A stretch of 64,000 nucleotides of DNA. Source: Opisthorchis felineus. Taxonomy: Eukaryota > Platyhelminthes > Trematoda > Opisthorchiida > Opisthorchiidae. The stretch lies in assembly GCA_004794785.1 (NCBI GenBank), contig SJOL01008692.1:363569-427568 (forward strand). The letters are read 5' to 3'. Of the stretch, positions 1-11,575 are shown piece after piece (position 1 is the first letter of the stretch; every line of letters starts with the position of its first letter). The notes beneath the pieces are model-generated. The model did not search any database. It had not been told where the DNA came from and saw only the letters and a program-made list of their open reading frames with translations. Made by a program: the position numbers and the translations under genes.

Positions 1-3000
1 GTTTAAAAATAATTCAAGAGAACCCGATAAAACGCGATTTTGTCGGAGCAGCAGTCACTGCAGATGGATTTTACGGTATACCCAGGCTTCATTTTCTATC
101 CGATCTTCAGAGCTACACCAAAATAAAAGATTAACCCGCGATGTAAAACACCAAATAGCCTTTGCTGCTGATAAAACCAAATGAACACCACTTTTCCAGC
201 GGGAGATTTCATCAGGTGATGAGATAGAGGCTTAGTTCACAGCAATACCGAGGTGTACCGAATAGTTTTAGAAAGGAGGAGCCTTCTCAAGGCGAATGAG
301 CTAACCGGGCTTTATGGGTTACTCTTGTTGGGACAAGTTATCTGTGTCAGCGGACCATATACCTTCCAGAGCTCGTTCCACCCGTTCCTGTACCGTGAGG
401 GTCGGACAGTTCATGACCAGCTGCGAAGTGTGAAGACTCTAACCATTAAACCCGATCGGGTTGACCACTATCGTCTCTGTGACTAAGGACCCCGGGACCC
501 CGGTATACGATGATACTCAGGTGTGGCTTAGTTACATATTCAGTGACGTTCTAGCATCAAATTCATCCTCTTTAAACCGTAGGTACCCCGTACTCCACCT
601 CATAAAGCAAGTAGAACGATTCAGTAGCAAGTAACTGCTGAGTCCCTCGCTTCTACTGCCCAGCCATGCCTACCCTGGCTTCCTACCTTTCGATGACTGA
701 AGCTGTAACGTAACATTGTGTCCTCTTCCAGAGGCTACGGCTAGCTAATGAGCCTCAAACAGGGCTGCCTACAAATTCTGAGCAATCGATTCATGATATA
801 TGCATTATTCTCTTTGGTTCTCTGTAGTAAGCCTCCCGGAAGGGTACACTGGTTGAAAATACTCGTGAAACTTCCAAGAATGTCAGTTCTTCTGATCGAA
901 TGTCATCAAAATGAAATCATTCAAACAAGCTACAAACAAGACAATAGCCTCAGGTGGCGTGCAGGCCGATTGGCGTTGTTGTTGACGAACTCAAACGGGT
1001 TACGTGAGTATGCTGACACAGGGCAGCAGCTGGTGTACCATGAAACGTGACTGCCTGGAGCATATGCTGATTACGCGGAATAATTGGGTCTCCGCTGCAG
1101 TCCTCATGAGACTAACTTGTGTTACTACAGATGTGAAATGCGAAGCTAAATACGGGCTTAACTAAAGCTGGTAAACTTTATCGGGTTAGAGTGGATAGGC
1201 TCCAACAGTTGGGCTACTAGGTAAGACGGAAGACTATGGCCTAGTAAAAACATCAAACCATGGTGACATTTTATGTTGTATAAGTGATGAGTATCGGCTT
1301 CTCTGCTACGCGGACTGCTCCAGTTCACTTCTCATATGGGTGACACAAGATGACAGCGTTTTTCATTTAAACACTAATAACAGGTTTCAAGCATTTTGCA
1401 AGTTACTTTGAAATCTCATAATGCTGCAGGACCATTCGTCAAGCCTCTACCGACGAAGTCTCAACATTTGTTTGGGAACATAGTTGGTAAAAAGCGCGGA
1501 ACATGCCTCGGTACCTTTCACACAGACAAATGGTACTTGTTTTGCATAGCTCTGACGTGAATTCCAGTGTCTTCTTGCAACGTGCCCTGAAGATCTTCCT
1601 TACTACTAAAATGCTCGCATACGTACATATCGTCAAGCCAAACTTGGCTAATCCGATGGCACTGCATTTCCTTTCAAAACATTCAGTGGCCAAATCTCGA
1701 GCGCACTATGTCAGCCTCCTCAGCAAAAGTCTTATTCCATGAGCAGTGGTCCACTGATGTCCGTGAGACGAATCAGCGGAACCGTTCTCTGAGCCGTTCC
1801 TGGTCACCCGCATTCAAGATAGAATGGAAAGCAGCTAAACAGCACTGTGTCTACAAGAAATACACTCATTTGCAAATCAACTTGGTTTGTCTACCTCATT
1901 CGAGCATAAGTTCAGGCTCACCCGGGCGCTTGATGTATGAATGAACTTCTAATGCCTACAGGCAGGTGCCAGTCGTGTGAAACAGTGACACAGTAACACT
2001 CGTAGCTGCAGTAAGCATTCGTTGAATCTTCTACAGTCTAGTGGCTCCCTACCTTCTGGCGCACATGCCATGACTGTTGTGAATTCTGTACATCTAGCAA
2101 AACCGACTACCATTAGGAAAAAGCAAAAACTAGCTACTCCTTATAAACAGTAGAAAATTACCCTCGGACGATAAACCAAAATATCTAATCTTTTTTTGTA
2201 GAAGGCATAAAATGCAAACACCATCAAATTCCTGATGGATTAACACCAGTAAAACGTGGTGGGCTTGAATTGCCGGACAGTATGAACAAACTGCAAGTGT
2301 GACACCCAACAGGACTAAGAGACCAACTGGAAAATGCCATTTTTTTGGGAAAACTTGCATTTTAACAGCATAGCGGTAACTATGGCGACTACTAGAATTC
2401 TATATAAACTGAGGTCTAAGGTGGTGAGGAATTTCACTAGTGAGTTTTTCTGAACTTTGAATTATTCCCTATTGAACAGCCACGAAGAAGTGCACGGATG
2501 TTTCACTCTAAAGCAGCGTCAATGCGCATCTCAAGAATCTCTAAACGGATTCGAACCTGTGACCATTCTAGAAACTATAATTCTTGACTCTATCTTGTCT
2601 GGGTGAAATCTGATCCCATTGGCAATTACCAAACTTATGACACTCCCTCACTAGTGGGGGGTCGCGGATTCGGACCTACGTGCTAAGTCGGAAGTTTCAC
2701 ATTGTTGATTATTTCTAAAAAAAGGAGACAACTTTTTAGTGCCCATCGGCTTTCACCACGAATCGAGATGGGAGCTCGACCGAAAATTTCAGCCACCATG
2801 GGTAGCTTCATTGTTTGTCGCAACTTCGTTGTTCTACTAACTAGTTGGTCTGGGTCCAGATTGTGTAACATTTTCATTGTGATGATACATCTTGGAAAAT
2901 AAGTCAGCCACTTGTGGGAAATAAAGTTTTTTTCTTTCTGGATGTCAGGAATTTACACTCCGAAATTAATACCTTGATAGGCGGCGAAAATCAAATAACA

Positions 3001-4729
3001 GTCAGTGGTAATCTGGCCGGTTTATTGATTTCAGCGGCAAACATGCTACTTACCAATCACTAAGTAGACTGGTAATGGTTTATCATCGGTTCTATCATTT
3101 ATATTTATGATCATATCCTTGTGAGAAGAAAACCTTGACGTTCTGGTCAGAACTAGTCACTGTTTATACGAAACTACTCAGTTTATCTGCCCAACTCAGA
3201 TACTACGACTTTTGTTACGGTTGCAAAAGTACCCACGAACGTGGAACGTTGCGACCGAAATAGAAGAGTGGTGTGTTCATTTGTTGAATCTCAACATCCT
3301 TGCGTGAAATTCAACCTCAGTTAATACATATATGACACAAAAACAGGTGGAAAAGAGACTGATCACTCTTTGGAACAATTTAACTGCAAGTCAATTTATC
3401 CAGCTGTAAAACAGATGGTTCTGTCAGAGGTGGTTGACCGATGGGAAGCGTCAATAAGAATAACTATGAACATTTTTTTCACGATTTAGAGAAGGATGCA
3501 CTGGGAAAAGTGTTTACTGAATACGGTGTACAAACATGGGGAAAATAGACACAGGATGTCAGAATGCATTGGCTGGTCGGCATCAAATTATTTTTATTCT
3601 GTGTGTGTCATTTGATGTCCTGTTTGTTTATTTACGGTTGCCAAAGCCCTACAATTGACTAGATGGAGCAATATAACCAAAAACGTGTTCCACAATTTTA
3701 CAGTGCACAATTTTTCGTTGATGCATCTCATCCCTTTCATTGTTTAAAACGACTTTCATCATTCAGTGATCCAGTGTTTTCGAAGAGGAAGTCACGTCTC
3801 CAAAGAGTAGTACCTCTTCTTTCCTTTGGCTGAAAGGCTTCCCTTAGGCTGCTCAAATGTCAAGGGGGAGATTGTTTTGTATACAAAACTCCATACAGGA
3901 GGGCTCACAACTCTGAAAATTGACGTAAGAGGGTGTGATATTTAGGAATATTCTGTGGTTTAGTAACGGTCGCCGTGGACATGGAAACACTAGTTCAAAT
4001 TATCTTAAATTTGCCTCCGCTTCCGAACTTCTTAAAAACATGATAGTCTGTTTTTTGCAAAAAGCACTTTGTTTAAACTCTCAGACGGTGACAGCAGACG
4101 AGAGTGCATTCTCGTACATCCCTCTGCATGTTCCCTCGTCTAAGGTTACTATATGTGGCAGGGTACTGTTTGTTGCAGACCTGGTTACCAGCTTGGTTTA
4201 TGGGAAATATCAGCATCATTTCGAAAATCAGAGTGTCTTTGACGTTTTAGCCGGATTCTGCTTGGATGGGTGTTCCGCGTGACAGAAATGATTTACGCAA
4301 GCAGTGATGTCAAAAATGGATGCAATCATGGTGAGAGTTGATCCGATAAAGCCCATTTGTGCATTCCCGAAGTCGCGTTGTTTCATTCCGTTCCGTTTTC
4401 TGTATCTTCTAGTGAGTGCCATATTACCAATTAGATTGTGTCAAAAGTTTGACATCCGATACATAGTTTGTTATTTTCTGATCTACATTTATTTGCCCGG
4501 ATCCTTTACCGTCAACATTCCACTCAAATTAAGTTACATCGGTGGTAAAGAAATGACAGCAGTCTTGGAAGACAGTGCGCAAACTTTTGGTGACCAAGGC
4601 TTTTTCATGTCACCACTGACTTTTCCAACTGTCACAGATCGCGAGTTGCGTTTTCGTCGGTCTACTGCTGAGTGACATTCGGTATCCCGCGAGCCTGAGT
4701 GTTCTGATCGGAACCGGGTGCATGTGTAC

Positions 4730-4754
4730 GTGTGTGTGTGTGAGAGAGAGAGAG
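4730..4754. repeat. Compound microsatellite (TG)n(AG)n
   Basis: A run of TG dinucleotides passes directly into a run of AG dinucleotides. Minus-strand reading frames through it give Leu-Ser and Thr-His runs, which are artefacts of the repeat. Confidence 0.9.
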
Positions 4755-5969
4755 GAAGCGCATGCATAAAGCATACGTGCTTGTGTGCAAACAGCATCTG
4801 ACATTGGAATTTCCATCCACAAATACTAGCTGCCAATGAGGAGTAGGTGCCCCTGGTGGAGCAAAAAAAAACACAGCACGAAACTTTTCACTAATGTTTT
4901 TAAGCGAAATCGGTTCGCCCCAATGATAGCTACTCCATAATCATGAACACGTTTGCCTTCTTTCTGTACTTCGGAAGATCACTTCACACGTATGTTATAG
5001 GGGACCGCATACTCAAGATCAAATTAGGATATTCCGTCTTCCGTATCCAGTATATGACAACAGCCTGAATAAACATACGAGCCAGATTCCCATTTCTACC
5101 GTTTCTGCTATGTACATCACTATAGAGAGACAGCCAAGGCTGAACTTGTCTTCAGGCACTACGACTGGTCCTTGACAATGAGATAGTTCACATCTCATAC
5201 ACCTGCGGCTAATACACACATTCAAACACTTAGCTGACATAGTTATATATTTTCGCGAGCATTGCATACTGCGCTCGTGCAGTCCGTGTTTCCACTGGTT
5301 TGGTTCGTATAAAGTTACAAAGCCAACAACTTCGAGAGCGTATGAGAGAGAATGATGGAGTGTGCGAAGGGTAAGGACGCATGGTGGGGCTGTCAAGCAG
5401 TCAGTCACAACTACGTGAGCCGTTCACCGAAATCGTAAGTCAGCAAACAACGAAGACCCATGTGAAACTGGGTTTTCCGAAGTACACTTTCGATAAAAAA
5501 AAGCTAAAGTGCTCATCATCCAACTCGTCGATATCCTTTGTTTTTAGCACTGAGATAGGCACGGAGACCTGGCCATCCATGATGAAATCCAAGGGTAATC
5601 GTTTGCTGTTGTTATTTGAGACCATTTGTTTTGAGACTGGCTATCTTTCCAAACGAGACAAACTGTCATTGATTAGCAGAGGTGCCTCTAACCTCTGGGC
5701 GCAAATGAGGTCGTTTTAGAAAGCAGTATGTAAGAAAAGTTTCAAGTTACCCAATAAAAGTCAATGCTTTGCACTCCGACTAAAAGCGATTTGCGTAGTC
5801 AGCTGTTCTGCCGGCGAATAGCTATTCATTCCGGCCCTTACTTCGTGATGCAGCATGAGTGCCGTGCAAGGATTATAGACCCATTAAAATAAGACTAGGC
5901 TTCTGTTTGACAGAAAACATAATGAAGACCATTCGAACGGATGAGAAACCAGTAAGGATCATCTCAACG

Positions 5970-6518
5970 TATAGACGTAATACACTACTCATAAGGTTAC
6001 TGAAAATTCTTCGACAGCCCACGACCGGTTTCGCCTTCTTGGGGCTTATCAGGTGGGCGCAATCCCCGAGTTTCCGTCAACCTTATGTCCTACTTGAACC
6101 CAGATTGCACGAAATTAGCGAAATACACTCATTGGCAGACAAATTTGGTTTTTCGGGAGAGTCACCTGGAACCCAGCTGAATCTCTCATTTATGGTGTTT
6201 TCAAGCAGCTGAATGTGCTGCATCAGGCCGCCTCATATTTCATTTGGTAAGATATTTGAGATATCGCGATACATGTATAGACATAAGGTTGCTGAAAACA
6301 TCATAAACGAGAGATGCAGCTGGGTTCCAGGTGAGTCTCCCGCAAAACCAAATTTGTTTGCAAATGAGTGCATTTCGCTAATCATCTCAACGTGTTTGAA
6401 AGTTAGTTATAAACGGGACTTAAAGATCAATATGATGATGAGCCCCAAGGAGGGCGAAACCGGTCGTGGGCTTTTGAAGCATTTTCAGCTACCTTATGAG
6501 TAGTGTATTACGTCTATA
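5970..6518. repeat. Fold-back (inverted-repeat) element, family P, both arms present
   Basis: The left end TATAGACGTAATACACTACT at 5970 is repeated as its reverse complement at the right end, finishing at 6518. The two arms are about 235 bp each (5970-6205 and 6287-6518) and match along most of their length: ACGACCGGTTTCGCC near 6020 pairs with GGCGAAACCGGTCGT near 6458, and the CACCTGGAACCCAGCTG region near 6165 pairs with CAGCTGGGTTCCAGGTG near 6318. About 80 bp lie between. The arms carry no transposase; plus-strand frames of 117 and 96 codons in it are repeat translations. This looks like a non-autonomous fold-back or MITE-like element. Single-arm relatives occur at several places in the introns. 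Confidence 0.8.
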
Positions 6519-8160
6519 AATATGAAGGGTCCTTTTAGAACTAAACGGAGTGGTAGTGGCAAAACGCATGAACAAGTGAACGCAACTTTGCTGACGGCTG
6601 GTTGACTGAATTGTTGGCTGAATTGTTGTTATTTGAACTGGCTAACACGATTTGTCTTCGCCAAAGAACGCATCTCTGATAAAAGAGGAATGACCGGAAA
6701 ATCAATAACCAGCAATTTTTGGTGCATTGCCTTTGATTCTTACAAGGAGATCACTTACACTTGCATGCTTCTTGAAAGGGAACAAAATAAACTCGTGTTA
6801 AATCCACACAGTAACAGTTTTCGCTTAGTCATGGTAGAGTGTACAAAACCACACAACATCGAGCAAGAAAAGCGCTTGTTTCGTAAGGAAATCTGTGTCT
6901 CTTCTCCCACATTTGAGACACTTTCGAACAAAGATAAATGTTGATGATCTCCAAGATAGAGTGACTGTAAGTAAACTGTAATAGCTGCGTATCTGATAGT
7001 GCTGCTTTCAAAATTCCGCCATAAATTTAACAATGCGCTCTTGGTAACCTGACTTATCTGCGACCAACCAGTCTTCTGTTTGTCACCTCTAAAATGTCAC
7101 TTGGGGAGAGGGCCACTTATTCCGATTTACCGATCAGCGAGTATGTGACTGGAATGTTTCTACGTTTGGTTGATTCTTGAAAATCTCAGTCTCAAGAGTT
7201 GTTTCTCATTCCTAGGTGACCCCGGGATTCAAACGAATTCCCCCCAACTTCTGTTTGATGGTGCGCTGACTGGAAGGTACACAAGAAGGTGGTAGCAAAG
7301 TCTGTGCTTCGGTGCTTGGCTTCTAAAACCTTTGTGATGGGCATTGGAAAACAAGTCTGACACAGAAAACGTAAGGTTGACGAACAACGGATCGGACAGT
7401 ACGACTCACGAACCTGATTTGGAATGCTCTAGGGGACAGTAATAAACGTTCTCAGAAGAAGGACAACTAACTGGCAAGTAGATGGTCTGCAGATGTGGAC
7501 CCCGGTGGGTGACATCGGTCCACTCTCAGACACAGAGTAAATATGATTGACGGAGAACCACATGCTAAAGGAGTGACCTTAGTCAGGTGACGTTTAGTCA
7601 CTTGGATAGCATGCGGAACTCTGGCACTGATCGCTCTCATCCGCCTCTTAATCAAGCCAAATTTCTCACTCCTGAGGGAGAGTCAAAAGAGAAACAGATA
7701 TAAAAAATGGTGTACAGACGTAACGGAGGGACTGCACATTGATAGCGGTCAGCCACGTGAATTGCCTGCGAAGTCCACCATAGAAAATAAAGGAGAATGG
7801 CAAAAATAGAGAAATCCGTAAGAATGTGACTACTTGGCACCAGCCAAAATTGATGCAAAATCCTAAAGTTCTGATTCCTATGAAGGATTCGGAAATCAGA
7901 TGTATCTCCTGTTCCGTCGTGTCTGATTCCAGCTCAACAATCATACGGCACAAGCACCAGTAACAAAACCTTTGCACTAAGCGATTCAAATTGAATTCAT
8001 CTAAGAGGTGACGATATATTAATATGGTCAGTTCACATGGTAATACTTGCATAATCTGTCTGTACGAACCCCTTTGAGGATGCAAGCTGATGCATTTGTC
8101 CACGACCTGTTAACTAACATCAGTAAGTTCTATCATACTGTTCCATCTTTCGTTCCGCAG

Positions 8161-8246
8161 CTTCATGGCTAACCTCATGACCCGGTCATCTGCCGGATCT
8201 CCTCTACATAATAGGCAAACTGTGAACCTTTAACTGGATATAACAC
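8161..8246 (+). promoter_or_regulatory. Probable 5' UTR after a splice or trans-splice acceptor, with a short upstream ORF
   Basis: A pyrimidine-rich tract ending in TTTCGTTCCGCAG (to 8160) is a good 3' splice site 86 bases before the ATG. No coding frame is open through it to the ATG, so the segment would be leader. Flatworms commonly add a spliced leader at such sites, but an ordinary 5' UTR intron fits as well. A 22-codon upstream ORF (ATG at 8165, TAA at 8231-8233) ends 13 bases before the main start and could lower translation. Confidence 0.45.
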
Positions 8247-8715
8247 ATGTTCGGGCCGATGGACCTGTGTCTGTTACTGTCACACAACACCCTGGCGGCA
8301 TACCTGCTCAACTGGATGACACTCACATATCTTGCGGCTGGTATTCATACTCAGTTACCCACAACCAAAGTAACTTCCTTCAATTTCACTTCAAAATCAT
8401 CGGTCCCCGAGCGATATTTGCTCAATTCCACTCTTTCTTCACACACAACACGACAGCAACCGAACTGGAGGAGGAAAAGATACGAAGTGGTGGATCGTGA
8501 ATCGCCGTCGGATCAGGATAGTCGGTGTGGTGAATTTATCAATTCGGTGATCATCCCACAGTCAGTGGCTGCTGTCAAAGATCCTTCCAGTTCAATTTTG
8601 CCCGGATTTTTCAATGTTCCCAAGCTGCAGAAGCGAGGGGATGAATATCGGTTCCAAACTCCAAACTACCCTGACTACTTTCCGCATAATTTGGAGTGTA
8701 TTAAAATCGTTAGAG
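8247..8715 (+). CDS. NETO-like receptor, exon 1: signal peptide, pro-region, start of CUB1
   Basis: Residues 1-156 plus one base. An in-frame stop (8241-8243) lies just before the ATG at 8247, so this is the first coding exon; M5 at 8259 is an alternative start. The N-terminus has a leucine-rich hydrophobic segment (about residues 8-32) followed by a polar stretch, as in a signal peptide. Residues 35-78 form a pro-region with two N-glycosylation sequons (N46, N60), ending in RRKR (75-78), a furin-type site. Drosophila Neto is also made with a pro-domain removed by furin. CUB1 begins at C94 and continues through TPNYPDYFPHNLECIKIVR, the NETO-like PNYP...ECI signature. The C94-C151 spacing of 57 is much longer than usual for a CUB, so there is an insertion of roughly 30 residues. 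The donor is GAG|GTGAGT, phase 1. Confidence 0.82.
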
Positions 8716-9289
8716 GTGAGTGGGGCGATGAGTGTGTACACACCTGGTATGTCTTTTTGTGACCACTCGAGAGAACACAAGGTGGACTTCTTTTGGAGTT
8801 AACTTTTACTGAGTCACGTAGTTGTTGGGCTTAATTTAGGGGATCGAAATTCATCAGCTAGAGAATTCCTGAAAGTGCATGATGTTGTCTTGTAGTAACA
8901 ATTTTCCATATTTCATGTAGATATTTATATGACAGGCCAATAAATTTCCTTATTTCATCTGGGCCCAAAATTCCCCGAGGAAATGGACACTCAGATCCAA
9001 TATCTTTATTTAGTTCAGTAATCTTTATTTGTCTTCAAGCGAAACCTAAGCTCTTTGTCTTGACTCAAAACTCATGGAGTTGCTGAAGTCCGCTTGACAG
9101 CTGGTTGCCCTCTTTGGGGTTTCCAATTAGAAAATAAAGTTGACAAAACTCGATGACCTTGCCTACCTGATGGGCTCAAAGAATGGCGAAACTGGTAATG
9201 GGGTGTCTAGCTACTTCTAGGATCACTAAGTAGCGTTAGCTAAAACAGCACTTAAAGATCTTGAGTATCGTTCGTAAGACGGTCTCCGT

Positions 9290-9690
9290 GCAGCATATTA
9301 AGTTGAAGAATATCATGAAGGTCGGGTTCAGCTGGGATTCAGTTAAAACCAACATAAGTTTGACTGCGCTAACCTGTCGTGAATTATCCAAGCGTTCAGC
9401 AGTTTTATGAGTGATGTGTTGCGTCTAGACAATGTACTGCGATATCTCGAATAATGTACCAAATAAAATAAGAGTACCAAAAACGAGAGATTCAACTGAG
9501 TCTTTTGTCAAAACGCAATCGGTTTACAAGTGAGTGTGTTTCGCGAATTTCGTACAATTTTGGTTCAAGTAGAACATAAGTTTCGCGGAAACTCGGGAAC
9601 TTCCACAAAGAGGGTGAAACCGGAAGTGGGCTGTCCAGAGTTTCCATCGACCTTATGAGTAGCACTGAAACATACTTCATTATCTTGAAT
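9290..9690 (-). repeat. Family P repeat fragment
   Basis: It shares, in order, AAACGAGAGATTCA, the GTGAGTGTGTTTCGCGAATTT block, GGTTCAAGTAGAACATAAG, GGTGAAACCGGAAGTGGGCT and ACCTTATGAGTAG with the right arm of the fold-back element at 5970-6518. It is a diverged single arm with internal insertions. A further short diverged piece follows at about 9735-9930 (GCTGGGATTCAAATGAGTCT). Confidence 0.65.
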
Positions 9691-10369
9691 GTCGTCCTTA
9701 CTGGGAAATAATACAGTCTTTGTACAGCACTTTCGGTTGAAGACAACCAGTAAGGGGAGATTTCACTTGTATTAGGTTGAGATTCAAGTACGTGTACGAC
9801 TTTACGAACGCCTTACTTGTAAGAATATAACACCTTTGTGCAGTGCAATCATTTGAAGAGAATCTGCTGGGATTCAAATGAGTCTCCAGTGAAAACCAGA
9901 TTGGTGTGCAAAAGTGTATTCGGGAGTTATAACTGTATTTCAATGAGATCGCCATATTTTCCCGTCATCAAATAGCAAGTTTGACTAGGCTTGGATGAAG
10001 AACAAGTTTCACTAGCCCCATTGTTGAGACGAGTTCAGAGGTCTTGATTAATTCCAGTAGATCTCATTCAAAATATTGATCTTCCCAGGTCTTCAGATTA
10101 CGGTTCGCATTTCAAGATCAAGTGCGCATGTGCACATGTGGCACCATAAGTCAGTATACCGTTATTTAGTTTCCCGATAGGGAACTTTGAGTCACGCGTA
10201 GATATGACGATCCCGAATAACAAAAGGAAGAATCGGGTTCGAAAGGCTACGGTGCTATTTACAAAATAGTAAGCAAAGTTACACAACGAACGTCAGTTGT
10301 CCGCGTTCGTTGCGTCAACAAGTGCACAAGTGTCACTGACTGGCACAGCTCAGTGGCACACCAAACAAG

Positions 10370-10640
10370 GGCTAGCGGAGTGATGGCTCGATAGCGTGGG
10401 TTAGGTTCGTTCCTTCCAAAGCCAGCATCGTGATTCTGATTGGCGGTGCAATGGCACGGGAATAACGACAGAGCAAGCCGGAGCAGGCCCAGGGGCCGGT
10501 ACACGAACACGTTTGGGTAAGTAGGTCAATGAGACACACGTACATGCTACCATGGCAGTGGCCGACCGGGCGGCCTGTGCGGGGAGGAGCGCAAAACAAG
10601 GGGAGATCAATAAGTACATGGGCAATACACGGGCAGTACA
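10370..10640. other. GC-richer patch in intron 1, no gene recognised
   Basis: Base composition is visibly higher in G and C than the flanks (for example GGCCGACCGGGCGGCC near 10560 and CAGGCCCAGGGGCCGG near 10485). Minus-strand frames of 74-89 codons overlap here but show no domain. It could be an old mobile-element fragment. Confidence 0.35.
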
Positions 10641-11310
10641 CGAGTGAATGGGTGACTTATCATGATGTCAAGTTAGATTCGGTAACCGCTGACTGATTTG
10701 TGGATCCTTCCGTGTGCTAGATACTGATCGCTACCAGCTACCCAGCTAATGCAGTTCGTTCAGTAGGGTCACTAAAACGGTGTAACACCGAATCTGCATT
10801 TTGTCACTCACTACTGCCGCCCGAATTGGGAGAAACCAGAGTTTATGACATTGCAGTATTCCTACAAACTGAAGACGTAAACAGCACAGCGGCGTTTTCT
10901 GAGCAAAACACATTGTTAAGTTAGGTTACATGTCCGTGACAAGTCCGTTAGATCAAACCAGCCGCATGTCGTTTGGACAATAAGTTTATGGCTTATTTGA
11001 ACTACATTTTCCAATAAAATCCAATCGATTTTATTAATTGTGCCTGTCCGTCCGCAGTCGCTGCTAAGTCAGTATAAGCTTGTTCAAGTTCATTCGTGTA
11101 GCGAATTTTGGGTGGATTAGGTCAGTTTCACCGGTGCAACGTCGCATGCGAGCGACGGGACAATTCAGTTCCTGGCCTACTTATTAAATACACGTTTATA
11201 TATGGAACAATATCCCCTCATTTAGTCATGTGTGCGCCCAATTGCAAGTGCATTCAAGTTCACATCGCTCAAGCGTGAACATATTCGCCTGTTCAGAGGT
11301 CGTAAATCAG

Positions 11311-11575
11311 CTGCGTTTGGTTTGCGTTGGTGGAGTAGTGGAAGCAGGCATTTCTCACATGTCAGACGTTCGGAGTTCAAACCCGAGGCACGGCCAATGA
11401 TATGTACCGCCGATGAGCGGTGATAAGAGCGAAACTCGACTCCAGTGCTTCCCCTCTGATGTAGACGCGAGAATAATTGCACTAGGATAGCAGATGGACT
11501 GATGAAACAAGAATGATGGGGATGAAAAATTCACATCCGCCAGGAAACACAGTGTGCGTTACATGCTCAAGTTTT
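11311..11575 (+). repeat. tRNA-derived SINE-like element, family C
   Basis: A head with a Pol III B-box-like motif (GGAGTTCAAACCCGAGG at about 11373) is preceded by GGTGGAGTAGTGGAAGCA. The body CCAGTGCTTCCCCTCTGATG matches CCAGTTCTTCTCCCTTTGAT in the copy at 29150-29400. The shared head and shared non-tRNA body indicate one SINE family rather than a tRNA gene. Confidence 0.65.

Larger units (their letters stand above)
1..8160. other. Upstream non-coding DNA (or 5' UTR intron), no gene recognised
   Basis: Open stretches here (for example 115 codons at 3935-4282 plus, 129 codons at 5019-5408 minus, 145 codons at 7666-8103 minus) have no motif I recognise, frequent alternative frames and no supporting splice chain. 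The region holds a fold-back repeat at 5970-6518 and a TG/AG microsatellite near 4740. No convincing TATA box or initiator could be assigned, so the transcription start is unknown. Confidence 0.6.

Noticed and set aside
4534..4874. Three overlapping minus-strand frames
   Set aside because: They translate the TG/AG microsatellite and its flanks.
5019..5408. 129-codon minus-strand frame
   Set aside because: No motif or homology recognised, and no splice partners seen.
5859..6503. Two successive plus-strand frames (117 and 96 codons)
   Set aside because: Both lie over the fold-back element, and the same strings recur non-coding elsewhere in the window.
7666..8103. 145-codon minus-strand frame just upstream of the gene
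   Set aside because: No recognisable domain and irregular hydrophobic composition; probably chance.
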